From Streptomyces pactum (GTDB lineage: Bacteria > Actinomycetota > Actinomycetes > Streptomycetales > Streptomycetaceae), in NCBI RefSeq assembly GCF_016031615.1, contig NZ_JACYXC010000001.1:3100001-3164000 (forward strand): a stretch of DNA of 64,000 nucleotides. The letters run 5' to 3'. Every line of letters begins with the position of its first letter. Within the stretch, counting starts at the first letter, position 1. The notes under the pieces were generated by a model. That model saw only the letters and a program-made list of their open reading frames with translations. It had not been told where the DNA came from and searched no databases. The position numbers were made by a program, and so were the translations under genes. Below are positions 34,145 to 42,005 of this stretch, piece by piece.

Positions 34145-34870
34145 TCAGGCGCAGCCGCCGGCGATGCCGCCGTCGCCGCCGGGGGTGACCAGCTCGGGCA
34201 GCTCGATGAACTCGCCCAGCCAGGACTGGTCGATGTCGCCCTCGACCGGCTCCTCGCCGCGGACCGCGGCCACGAAGGGCTTGAGCCGGTCCACGCCGAA
34301 GAACTTGTTGAAGCCATGGACGAAGAACGGCACGCCGAACAGGCCGTCCTTGTACGAGCGGGTCAGCGCCTCGACCCCGCGGGCACGCAGCTCCGCGTCG
34401 TCCGAGGCGTTGGCGACCGTGTCGGCGTCCAGGCCCAGCTTCCCGGCCACCTCGCCGATCACCGCGCGGTCGGTGATGTCCCGGCCCTCCAGCCAGCGGG
34501 CGCGGTAGACCGCGTCGATGTACTCGCGGCCCTTCCCGGCGTCGGCGGCCACCAGGTAGCCCAGGTGGGAGATCTCCCAGACCGGGTCGCGGTCCACCGG
34601 GACGGTCATGTCGAAGCCGCGCAGCTTCGACAGCCGCCGCAGGTCCTGGAGGATGTAGAAGTTCTTCGCCCGCGACATCGGCACGATCGGCAGCTCGACC
34701 TCGGCCTCGTCGAGCATCTTCTGGGTGACCTCGTCGGGCTCCCAGAAGGGGATCCACTCGATCGCGTCGGCCACGTCCGGGTAGCGCTCGACCAGGTCCC
34801 GGTAGGCGAAGTAGGAGTAGGGGCTGCGCAGCGAGAAGTACCAGCGCGGCTGCTTCTTGGGCTTGGCCAT
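34145..34870 (-). CDS. DsbA-fold HCCA-isomerase-like protein 1
   Basis: 241-residue thioredoxin-fold protein of the 2-hydroxychromene-2-carboxylate isomerase/kappa-GST type. WYFSLRSPYSYFAY has Ser16-Pro-Tyr-Ser where DsbA would have CxxC, so it is not a disulfide oxidase. The helical insert and GVPFFVHGFNKFFGVDRLK at about residue 190 complete the family pattern. Known relatives isomerise double bonds with the help of glutathione; actinobacteria lack glutathione and use mycothiol. In a polyene cluster an E/Z double-bond isomerase is the attractive role (inference). It has an extra tail ending GGDGGIAGGCA. The ATG giving MAKPKK is preferred; an in-frame start 18 bases earlier is possible. Confidence 0.82.
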   Translation of the reverse strand: MAKPKKQPRWYFSLRSPYSYFAYRDLVERYPDVADAIEWIPFWEPDEVTQKMLDEAEVELPIVPMSRAKNFYILQDLRRLSKLRGFDMTVPVDRDPVWEISHLGYLVAADAGKGREYIDAVYRARWLEGRDITDRAVIGEVAGKLGLDADTVANASDDAELRARGVEALTRSYKDGLFGVPFFVHGFNKFFGVDRLKPFVAAVRGEEPVEGDIDQSWLGEFIELPELVTPGGDGGIAGGCA

Positions 34871-34891
34871 GGGAAGTGGACCCTCCACAGG

Positions 34892-35644
34892 TCAGAGGTG
34901 GATGCCGCCGTCGATCTGCAGGACGGCACCGGTGATGTAGGAGGCGCGGTCGGCGACCAGGTAGGAGACCAGGTCGGCCACCTCGTCGACGGTCCCGACC
35001 CGGCGCAGCGGGATCTGGTTCTTCGCCTGCTCGATGACCTTCTCGTTGAGCGCGCTGGTCATGTCGGTGTCGATGAAGCCGGGGGCGACCACGTTGGCGC
35101 GGATGCCGTAGCGGCCGACCTCCTTCGCCAGCGACTTGGTGAACCCGATGATCCCGGCCTTGGAGGCGGAGTAGTTGGTCTGGGTGGCGTTGCCGTACAC
35201 GCCCGCGACCGACGACAGGTTGACGATGGAGCCCGACTTGCGCTTCATCATCTCGTAGATCACGGTGCGGCAGACGTTGTAGACGCCGTCCAGGTTGACC
35301 TGGATGACGCGCTGCCAGTCCTCGTCCTTCATCAGCAGCAGCGGGTTGTCCCGGGTGATGCCGGCCGAGGTGACCGCGGCGTCGATCGGGCCGAGGGCCT
35401 CCTCGGTGCCGGAGACCCAGGAGCGCACCGCCGCCATGTCGGAGACGTCGGCCTGCTGGGAGAAGACGCGCCGGCCCAGGGCCAGCACCTCCTTCTCCAG
35501 CTCGGCGGCGGCGTCCGCGTTGGAGGCGTAGCAGAAGGACACGTCGTAGCCGTCGGCGGCCAGCCGCAGCACCACGCCGCGGCCGATGCCGCGGGTGCCG
35601 CCGCTGACCAGGGCGACCTTGGTGGTCTCGGGGGAGTCGCTCAC
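34892..35644 (-). CDS. 3-oxoacyl-ACP reductase (FabG-type KR)
   Basis: 250-residue short-chain dehydrogenase. NADPH motif SGGTRGIGRG at residues 14-23, catalytic Asn117, Ser145 (NLSSVAG), Tyr158 and Lys162 (YSASK), and the FabG-like end SYITGAVLQIDGGIHL. The usual NNAG is replaced by TSAG at residues 92-95. It reduces 3-ketoacyl-ACP to the 3-hydroxy intermediate. It is the only ketoreductase visible for all four KS/CLF sets, so it must be shared. Its GTG start overlaps the stop of the double hot-dog gene (GTGA). Confidence 0.92.
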   Translation of the reverse strand: MSDSPETTKVALVSGGTRGIGRGVVLRLAADGYDVSFCYASNADAAAELEKEVLALGRRVFSQQADVSDMAAVRSWVSGTEEALGPIDAAVTSAGITRDNPLLLMKDEDWQRVIQVNLDGVYNVCRTVIYEMMKRKSGSIVNLSSVAGVYGNATQTNYSASKAGIIGFTKSLAKEVGRYGIRANVVAPGFIDTDMTSALNEKVIEQAKNQIPLRRVGTVDEVADLVSYLVADRASYITGAVLQIDGGIHL

Positions 35645-36642
35645 TTGGCGTCACCCTCACCGTTGAACGCGCGGGCGACGCGCTCGTCCCACTCGACCAG
35701 GCGGCCCTTCCGGCCGTTCTCCACCACGCCGTAGGCGTGGGTGATCTCACCGGTGGCGGTCTTGATCAGCTTGCCGTCGCGGACCACGTAGTAGTCGAGG
35801 CGGGAGGTGTAGAGGAGGTTCTTGAAGATGTTGTCCACCGTGTAGACGATGTACAGGTCCTCCTCCAGGTGCGCCTCGTCCAGCAGCGTGATGTGCGAAC
35901 GGGTCACCGCAGGGATCCAGTTGGACTCGTCGAGCAGGGCGCGGATGGAGATGCCGCGGGCGTCGACGAAGCGGTGCTTGGCCTCCTCCATCAGGCGCAG
36001 GTAGCCGGACATCGGCACCCGCTCGAAGAAGTGCACGTAGGGGTAGGGGACGCGGAACTTCCAGGCGTAGGCGTTCTCGCCGGCGGTCAGCTGCTCCAGC
36101 ACCGGGTCGGTGCCGGTGGAGCCGCCGGAGATCAGGGTCTCCTCGCCGAGGGCGGCCACCTCCGCGCCCGGCTCGGCCCCGCCGATGTACCGCTTGACGA
36201 AGCGCTCCAGCCCGGCCGGGACCGGCTTGCGCTCCGGCATCCGGCGGTCGTCCTCGTCGTAACGGAGCACCGCGCGGGCCTTGGAGGTGACGGCCTTGTT
36301 GGGCTCGCCGTCGCGCTCCACGGTGATGGTGACCTTGAAGGACAGCTCCTCGTCGCCGTCCTTGGTGACCGGCTTGACCTCGATGGAGGCCTGGTCGTCC
36401 ACGATCAGCGCGGTGTTCAGGCGGGAGTCCAGGAAGGTCAGGTCGAAGCCCAGGCCGTGCTCCTCGTAGAGCGCGCCGACCGGCAGGCCGCTGACCCGGA
36501 AGTGGTCGATGATCGCCTTCTCGACCAGGTAGTTGACGTGCTTGAAGCCGATGATGGTGCCGATGTTGGCACCCTCGTAACCGGGGCTGTGGACCACCGT
36601 CGTGGTCTCGGTCAGCAGGCTCTTCACAGCGGTGTCGGTCAT
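35641..36642 (-). CDS. tandem hot-dog (thioesterase/dehydratase-like) protein
   Basis: 333 residues containing two hot-dog folds. The first is at about residues 20-145 (starting TTVVHSPGYEGANIGTIIG) and the second at about 195-320. The second has YVHFFERVPMSGYLRLMEEAKH followed by RSHITLLDEAHLEED, which resembles the 4-hydroxybenzoyl-CoA thioesterase helix and strands. A linker of about 50 residues joins them. Double hot-dog proteins include dehydratases and thioesterases; the second half favours a thioesterase-like role, such as editing or release of acyl-ACP, but no catalytic residue can be fixed by eye. It is coupled to the KR gene and follows the hydrolase gene by 18 bp. Confidence 0.75.
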   Translation of the reverse strand: MTDTAVKSLLTETTTVVHSPGYEGANIGTIIGFKHVNYLVEKAIIDHFRVSGLPVGALYEEHGLGFDLTFLDSRLNTALIVDDQASIEVKPVTKDGDEELSFKVTITVERDGEPNKAVTSKARAVLRYDEDDRRMPERKPVPAGLERFVKRYIGGAEPGAEVAALGEETLISGGSTGTDPVLEQLTAGENAYAWKFRVPYPYVHFFERVPMSGYLRLMEEAKHRFVDARGISIRALLDESNWIPAVTRSHITLLDEAHLEEDLYIVYTVDNIFKNLLYTSRLDYYVVRDGKLIKTATGEITHAYGVVENGRKGRLVEWDERVARAFNGEGDAK

Positions 36643-36660
36643 CGTTGTCTTCTCCCTTGC

Positions 36661-37659
36661 TCAGGCTTGCTCAGGAATCGGCGTCGGTGCCGGGCCCGTG
36701 CCCGGGCCCGGTGCGGGGACCGGCACCGGTGCCGGCCGCGGTTCCGGTCGCGGTGGTGGGGCCGGTACCGCCCCGGTGCGGAACCGGTCGACGAAGTCGT
36801 CCACCAGTGCCGCGAAGTACGCGCTCCGCTCGGTCATCGGGAAGTGCCCGCAGCCGGGCACCGGGCGCAGCTCGGCCCGCGGCAGCCCGCGGGCCAGCGC
36901 CTCCGCCTCGGCCGGCGGCGCCAGGGTGTCGGACGGGCTGGAGACCACCAGCACCGGCAGGTCCAGGGCGGCCAGGTCGGTCCACGGGGTGCGCAGGTAC
37001 TGCTCGAAGAAGCGCGTCCAGCCGTACGGGCCGATCAGCTCGCACAGCCGCCGCGCCATCACCGCCAGGAAGCGCTCGTCGCCCCGCCCCCGGCCCATCA
37101 CCCGCAGGCACTCGGCCATGTGCGGTTCGATCCGGTCCCACAGGCCGGTGAACCCGGCGAAGTCGAAGTCCTCCGGACTGGACCGGTGGAACGGCGTCAC
37201 CAGGACCAGGCCGCGGATGCCGTACCGGGCCGGCGGGTGGGCGGAGGCGCCGTCGCGGTCCGGGTCGGCGCCGCCGAGCAGGTTCAGCAGCAGCATCGCC
37301 GAGTACGAGTGGGCGACCACCACGTCGATGCCCTCGCCGCCGGACTCCTCCAGCGCCGCCTCCAGCACCCGGTGCATCCACACCCGCGGGTCCGGGTGGT
37401 GGCTCCAGCGGCCGCCGGTGCCGCGCCAGGGCAGCTCGGCGGTGACGGGCCGCCGCCCGGGCCGGGCGTGGGCGACGTACGGGTCCCACACCCGGGCCCC
37501 GATGCCCAGCCCGTGCAGCAGCAGGACCCGCGGCCCGGTGTCCGGGTCCGCGGTCCCGCCGGCGCCCGGGGGCGGGCCGGCGGTGGCCGCACCGCCCGCC
37601 CGCTGGGGGAGCAGCCGGAACGGGACGGACCCGTCCGGCTGCCGCGCCGGCTGTGTCAT
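36661..37659 (-). CDS. alpha/beta hydrolase (type II thioesterase or lipase-like)
   Basis: 332-residue alpha/beta hydrolase. Oxyanion strand GPRVLLLHGLGIGARVWDPY, nucleophile elbow VVVAHSYSAMLLL (Ala-His-Ser-Tyr-Ser instead of GxSxG), acid candidate in SSPSDTLAPP and catalytic His in VPGCGHFPMTERS. The last roughly 35 residues are a proline-rich tail (PAPVPVPAPGPG type) not needed for the fold. It starts 4 bases after the CLF3 stop, so it is translated with KS3/CLF3. Possible roles are chain release, editing or ester hydrolysis. Confidence 0.82.
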   Translation of the reverse strand: MTQPARQPDGSVPFRLLPQRAGGAATAGPPPGAGGTADPDTGPRVLLLHGLGIGARVWDPYVAHARPGRRPVTAELPWRGTGGRWSHHPDPRVWMHRVLEAALEESGGEGIDVVVAHSYSAMLLLNLLGGADPDRDGASAHPPARYGIRGLVLVTPFHRSSPEDFDFAGFTGLWDRIEPHMAECLRVMGRGRGDERFLAVMARRLCELIGPYGWTRFFEQYLRTPWTDLAALDLPVLVVSSPSDTLAPPAEAEALARGLPRAELRPVPGCGHFPMTERSAYFAALVDDFVDRFRTGAVPAPPPRPEPRPAPVPVPAPGPGTGPAPTPIPEQA

Positions 37660-37663
37660 GGGG

Positions 37664-38653
37664 TCAGTCACGCCCCGGTCGGACCAGGACGCCGGCCACG
37701 CCGTCGTCGCCGTCGGAGCCGCTGACGGTGAGCAGCGCGCCCCGCTCGCCGGCGGCGAACCGGGCGGCGGCGGAGGCGACCTGCAGGACGCCCAGCGCCC
37801 CGGAGGCACGGCCCCACACCCCGGCCAGGTCCACCCGGTCCACGCCCGGCAGGACGTCCGCGTCCGGCGCGTCGGCGCCCTCGGGCACGTACCAGCCGGC
37901 CGGCGCCCCGCCGTCGCCGGTGAGCGCCGCCACGCACCCGGCCACCGAGGAGGTGCGGGTGCTCGCGACGCACTCGGCCAGCACCTCGGCGGAGCGCTCG
38001 GCCGCGGTCGCGGGCAGTTCCAGGACGACGGCGGCGGCGCCGTCGAGCACCCGGTCGGTGCCCTGCAGCTTGCGGACCACCGCGTTGTCCGGCTCGACGC
38101 CGATCACCAGGACGTACCGGGCGCGGCCGGCGCGCAGCCAGGACAGCGCCCAGCCGACCGCGTCCAGGCCTCCGGTGGCGCCGTTGCACACGGTCAGGTT
38201 CGGCCCGCGCAGGGTGAACCGGATCGCCACCTCGGAGGCGATGACGTTGCTGGACAGGTTGGGGGTGACGATCGGGCTGACCAGCCGGCTGCTCTTCTCG
38301 GCCGCGACGGTGTCCACCACGTCGGTGACCGAGTCCAGGTTGCCGAAGTTGGAGCTGACCACCACCGCGACGGAGGACGGCTCCACGGTCAGGCGGGTGT
38401 CGAGCTTCTCGCCCTCCAGCAGCCCGGCGGCGCGCAGCGCGTCGTGCGCCACCACCAGGCCGAGGTGGGTGGCCCGGTCCTTGTAGCGCAGGCCCTTCTT
38501 GCCGATCCGCGCGGCCGGGTCCACCGGCTCGGTGCCGGGCTCGGCACGGCCGGGCAGGTCCGCCGGGGTCTCCACCCCGGGCAGGGCCAGGCCCACCCCG
38601 GTGATCACCGGGGTACGGGTGGCCTCGGGGGCCAGGACGGTCGTGCCGCTCAT
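37664..38653 (-). CDS. chain-length-factor-type ketosynthase partner (CLF3)
   Basis: 329-residue condensing-enzyme homologue. The nucleophile region reads LTVCNGATGGLDAVGWAL, with Ala at the Cys position. Start PVITGVGLALPGVET, then SSVAVVVSSNFGNLDSVTD and SPIVTPNLSSNVIASEVAI are KS-fold segments. The ATG overlaps the KS3 stop (ATGA), as expected of a KS/CLF pair. Shorter than CLF1/CLF4 and not closely similar to them, so KS3/CLF3 is a separate lineage. This N/C-terminal layout recalls the second KS/CLF sets found in cinnamoyl- and polyene-type clusters. Confidence 0.83.
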   Translation of the reverse strand: MSGTTVLAPEATRTPVITGVGLALPGVETPADLPGRAEPGTEPVDPAARIGKKGLRYKDRATHLGLVVAHDALRAAGLLEGEKLDTRLTVEPSSVAVVVSSNFGNLDSVTDVVDTVAAEKSSRLVSPIVTPNLSSNVIASEVAIRFTLRGPNLTVCNGATGGLDAVGWALSWLRAGRARYVLVIGVEPDNAVVRKLQGTDRVLDGAAAVVLELPATAAERSAEVLAECVASTRTSSVAGCVAALTGDGGAPAGWYVPEGADAPDADVLPGVDRVDLAGVWGRASGALGVLQVASAAARFAAGERGALLTVSGSDGDDGVAGVLVRPGRD

Positions 38654-39783
38654 CGCGCACCCTCCACAATCGCCACGGCGTTGATGCCGCCGAATCCGAA
38701 CGCGTTGACCTGAGCCAGCGAGACGTCCTCGGAGACCGCCTCGTCCCGCACGATGCGGAAGTTCTCGACCTCCTCCATCGGGCTGTCCAGCGAGATGGTG
38801 GGCGCGATCCGCCCGGTGCGCATGCTGTACAGCGCGGTGATCAGCGAGTGCAGGCCGGAGCCGCCGGAGGTGTGTCCGGTCATGGACTTCAGGGCGGTCA
38901 TCACCGGCGTCTTCACGTCGTCGCCGAACACCTCGCCCATGGCGACCGCCTCGCCGAGGTCGTTGGCGGGGGTGCCGGTGCCGTGCAGCATGACCAGGTC
39001 GATCTCGGCCGGCTCCACCCCGGCCCGGCGGTGCGTGGCCCGCATGACCTCGGCGATCATGCCGGCGTCCGGGGCGGTGGCGTGCACCGCATCGCAGTTG
39101 ACGCCGACGCCGCGCAGCCAGCCGCGGACGGTGCCGGACGCCGGCGGGGTGCGGCGCAGCACCACGGCCGCGGCGCCCTCGCCGAGGATGGTGCCCTTGC
39201 GGTTGACGTCGAAGGGGCGGACCGCGTCCGGCGGGACGGACTGCACCCGGTCCGCGATGGCGAACATCGACTCGGTGATGGAGTCGGTGCCGGCCACCAC
39301 CACCGCCTCCGGGCCGCCGTCCTGCTGGAGCAGGTCGGTGGCGAGGGAGAGCGCGTAGAGCGAGGCGGAGCACGCGTTGGAGAAGGTGTGCGTGTTGCTC
39401 GCGTTGAACCGCTGCCGCAGCGCGGTGCCGAAGTGCAGCTCGCCGGCGGTCATCGGGTCGCCGTCGCGCCACCACCGCTCCACCGAGCGCAGCTCGCGCA
39501 GTCCGGTGCCGACCAGCACCGGGATGTCGCCCAGGTCCTCGTCCATCCCCGCGTCGGCGAGGGCCTGGGCGACGGCATCGAGCAGAAAACCGGTGGCCCG
39601 CTTCGCCGGTCCGGTCCGGTCCGCAATCTCGTACAGCTCACCGGCGGTGTACCAGTCCCTGGTGAACTCGCGCATCGGCGCGAGACCGCTCTTCGCCGCG
39701 CAGAGGTTCGCGAAGATCTCCTCTGCGTCCCGGCCGACACTGGCCACCGCGCCCACACCGGTGATGGGCCACCGCTCGGTCAT
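38650..39783 (-). CDS. type II PKS ketosynthase (KS3)
   Basis: 377-residue ketosynthase with intact Cys138 (TFSNACSASLYAL), His267 (VMLHGTGTPAND) and His304 (LKSMTGHTSGGSG). The N-terminus WPITGVGAVASVGRDAEEIF is shorter than in KS1/KS4, and the C-terminus QVNAFGFGGINAVAIVEG is intact. The nucleophile context (SNACSAS) differs from the other three KSs, implying different substrate selection, for example a starter or late chain. It follows ACP3 by 67 bp on the same strand and is coupled to CLF3. Confidence 0.93.
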   Translation of the reverse strand: MTERWPITGVGAVASVGRDAEEIFANLCAAKSGLAPMREFTRDWYTAGELYEIADRTGPAKRATGFLLDAVAQALADAGMDEDLGDIPVLVGTGLRELRSVERWWRDGDPMTAGELHFGTALRQRFNASNTHTFSNACSASLYALSLATDLLQQDGGPEAVVVAGTDSITESMFAIADRVQSVPPDAVRPFDVNRKGTILGEGAAAVVLRRTPPASGTVRGWLRGVGVNCDAVHATAPDAGMIAEVMRATHRRAGVEPAEIDLVMLHGTGTPANDLGEAVAMGEVFGDDVKTPVMTALKSMTGHTSGGSGLHSLITALYSMRTGRIAPTISLDSPMEEVENFRIVRDEAVSEDVSLAQVNAFGFGGINAVAIVEGAR

Positions 39784-39850
39784 CTGCTGATCCCCCTCGA
39801 TCGTTCCACTGGATAGGGAGCCGCACGCCCCGCGACGCGGAGCGTGCCGC

Positions 39851-40105
39851 TTACTTGGCCGCAGCGGACTCGGCGACGACCTCGGTGACGCCCTTGAGGT
39901 TGACCATGCGGGAGAGCTCCGACTGGTCGATCGTGATCTTGAACTCCTTCTCCAGGGAGGCCAGGATCTCGATGGCGCGCAGCGAGTCGGCGCCGTGGTC
40001 CTCACGGAAGAGGCTGGTCTCGGTGACCTCGTCCTCCTCCAGCTCCAGGATCTCGCAGACGATCTCCTTGATTTTCTCGTAGCGCTCGTCGGTGGTCGCG
40101 GTCAT
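39851..40105 (-). CDS. acyl carrier protein (ACP3), near-identical to ACP4
   Basis: 84-residue carrier, phosphopantetheine serine S41 in REDHGADSLRAIEILASLE. From residue 11 to about 70 it differs from ACP4 at only a few positions (for example I/V57 and S/A62). Ribosome-binding GGAGG lies 7-11 bases before the ATG. It heads the long leftward unit and is divergent from ACP4. Confidence 0.94.
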   Translation of the reverse strand: MTATTDERYEKIKEIVCEILELEEDEVTETSLFREDHGADSLRAIEILASLEKEFKITIDQSELSRMVNLKGVTEVVAESAAAK

Positions 40106-40137
40106 GGAAGCCTCCACGGCAATGGGATACGGAAATT

Positions 40138-40180
40138 TCCACGTCTTCCCACAGCGAAAGAGCGGGAAGGAGAAAGTGGA
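40138..40180. promoter_or_regulatory. imperfect palindrome in the ACP3/ACP4 divergent promoter
   Basis: CTTCCC (40145-40150) pairs with GGGAAG (40164-40169), with outer arms TCCAC (40138-40142) and GTGGA (40176-40180). It lies just upstream of the ACP3 start within a 353-bp AT-richer region that must hold promoters for both divergent operons. No second gene is seen in this gap. Confidence 0.3.
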
Positions 40181-40458
40181 TTCGCAGGAACACTAGAGGC
40201 GCCCGAGCAGGGGCCAAGCCCACCCGACAGGAAGATGCCACAGCGGTTCGCGGGGACGCGTATTCGGTGCCGGCCGGGCGGCAGGTCGTTGTCACTGGAA
40301 CGAAAGGCGCAACCGCCTCCGAGCTGGGAAGCGTTGGCAGGATGGGGCAGTGAGCAGGGTATTGATGTCACCTTCCTGCGAATGTGGTTGCCGCTGCGGA
40401 GCCCGCCTCCCTACTGTCCCAGGGAAAATATCCAGGTAAATGAGAGGTTGAATCAACG

Positions 40459-40710
40459 ATGGCCAATGTCACGGCCGAGCGCGCCGCCACCATCAAGGAG
40501 ATCGTCTGCGAGATCCTGGAGCTGGAGGAAGACGAGGTCACCGAGACCAGCCTCTTCCGTGAGGACCACGGCGCCGACTCGCTCCGGGCGATCGAGATCC
40601 TGGCCTCCCTGGAGAAGGAATTCAAGGTGACGATCGATCAGGCGGAACTCTCCCGCATGGTGAACCTCAAGGGCGTCTACGAGGTCGTTTCCGAGTCCGC
40701 CGGCTGGTAG
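40459..40710 (+). CDS. acyl carrier protein (ACP4), near-identical to ACP3
   Basis: 83-residue carrier with S41 in REDHGADSLRAIEILASLE. Its core repeats ACP3 almost unchanged, at both protein and DNA level, in inverted orientation. The start has GAGAGG about 10 bases upstream. It leads directly into KS4 (gap 50 bp), so ACP4-KS4-CLF4 is a minimal PKS set. Confidence 0.94.
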   Translation: MANVTAERAATIKEIVCEILELEEDEVTETSLFREDHGADSLRAIEILASLEKEFKVTIDQAELSRMVNLKGVYEVVSESAGW

Positions 40711-40760
40711 TGCGGCCACGGCCGACGACCACCGCCGCGCCCGAATCACTTGGGGGAGCC

Positions 40761-42005
40761 ATGACGAATATGCCAGTCGGCGCCGCACGCGACGCCGCGC
40801 ACAGGGTGGTGCTGACCGGATTCGGTGTCTTCTCCAGCATCGGAGTGGGCGCCGCGGAGTTCGCCGAGGGCCTGCGCTCGGGGCGGAGCGGAGCGAAGCC
40901 CATCACCGTGTTCGACACCGAGGGTTTCGAGCACACCAACGGGTGCGAGATCCGTGACTTCGACCCCGGGGACTGGATCCACCGGCTCGACGTGACCCGG
41001 CTGGGCCGCGCCAGCCAGTTCTCCGTCGCCGCGGCCCGGATGGCCGTGCAGGACGCCGGGCTGGACCCGGCCGAGCTGCGCGACAAGCGGGGCCTGATCT
41101 CCATCGGCACCACCGACGGCGAGTCCTTCGACCTGGACCGCCTGGTCGCCAGCCAGCTCAGCGAGGGCTCGGCGAACATGGACAGCGCCATCGCCGGCCG
41201 CATCCGCGCCGGCCGGCTGTCCGCGTCCATCGCCCAGGAACTGGAGCTGGTGGACGTCGAGGCGGTGACCGTCCCGACCGCCTGCGCCGCCGGCAACTAC
41301 GCCATCGGCTACGGCTTCGACGCGGTGCGCTCCGGCGAGGTGGACTTCGCCCTGTGCGGCGGCGCCGACGCCATGTGCCGCAAGACGTTCGCCGGCTTCT
41401 ACCGGCTGGGCACCATCGCGCCCGAGAAGTGCCAGCCGTTCGACGTCGACCGCAAGGGCCTGCTCACCGGCGAGGGCGCCGGGGTGCTGATGCTGGAGAG
41501 CCTGGAGTCGGCGCTGGCGCGCGGCGCCCGGATCTACGCCGAGGTGCTCGGCTACGGCCTCAACTGCGACGCCGACCACCAGGTGGCGCCGCTGCAGTCC
41601 TCGGTGGCCGCCTGCATGGACCTGGCGCTGCGGAACGCCGGCGTCAAGCCCGAGGAGGTCGACCTGATCTCCGCGCACGGCACCGGCACCAAGGCCAACG
41701 ACGTCACCGAGTCCCGCGCCATCCGCTCGGTGTACGGCGACACGCCGCCGCGCACCGTGTCGGTGAAGTCGATGCTGGGCCACACCATGGGGGCCGCCAG
41801 CGCGCTCGCCGCGATCGCCTGCTCGCTCGCCATCGTCCACGGGTTCATCCCGCCCACCATCAACCATGGCTCCACCGATCCCGAGTGCGAGATCGACTGC
41901 GTGCCGAACGAGGCCGTCGAGGCCGACCTGCGGATCGTCCAGAACAACGGGCTGGCCTTCGGCGGCAACAACGCCGTCGTCCTCCTCGGCCGGTACGAGG
42001 CATGA
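40761..42005 (+). CDS. type II PKS ketosynthase (KS4)
   Basis: 414-residue ketosynthase with Cys175 (VTVPTACAAGNYAIG), His306 (ISAHGTGTKAND) and His341 (KSMLGHTMGAA). Long stretches are identical to KS1 (for example the nucleophile region and RLGTIAPEKCQPFDVDRKG), so it is a close paralogue. The ATG giving MTNMPVG is chosen because GGGGGAG lies 3-9 bases upstream; an in-frame GTG overlapping the ACP4 stop would add 17 residues. Followed by CLF4 with an ATGA overlap. Confidence 0.95.
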   Translation: MTNMPVGAARDAAHRVVLTGFGVFSSIGVGAAEFAEGLRSGRSGAKPITVFDTEGFEHTNGCEIRDFDPGDWIHRLDVTRLGRASQFSVAAARMAVQDAGLDPAELRDKRGLISIGTTDGESFDLDRLVASQLSEGSANMDSAIAGRIRAGRLSASIAQELELVDVEAVTVPTACAAGNYAIGYGFDAVRSGEVDFALCGGADAMCRKTFAGFYRLGTIAPEKCQPFDVDRKGLLTGEGAGVLMLESLESALARGARIYAEVLGYGLNCDADHQVAPLQSSVAACMDLALRNAGVKPEEVDLISAHGTGTKANDVTESRAIRSVYGDTPPRTVSVKSMLGHTMGAASALAAIACSLAIVHGFIPPTINHGSTDPECEIDCVPNEAVEADLRIVQNNGLAFGGNNAVVLLGRYEA

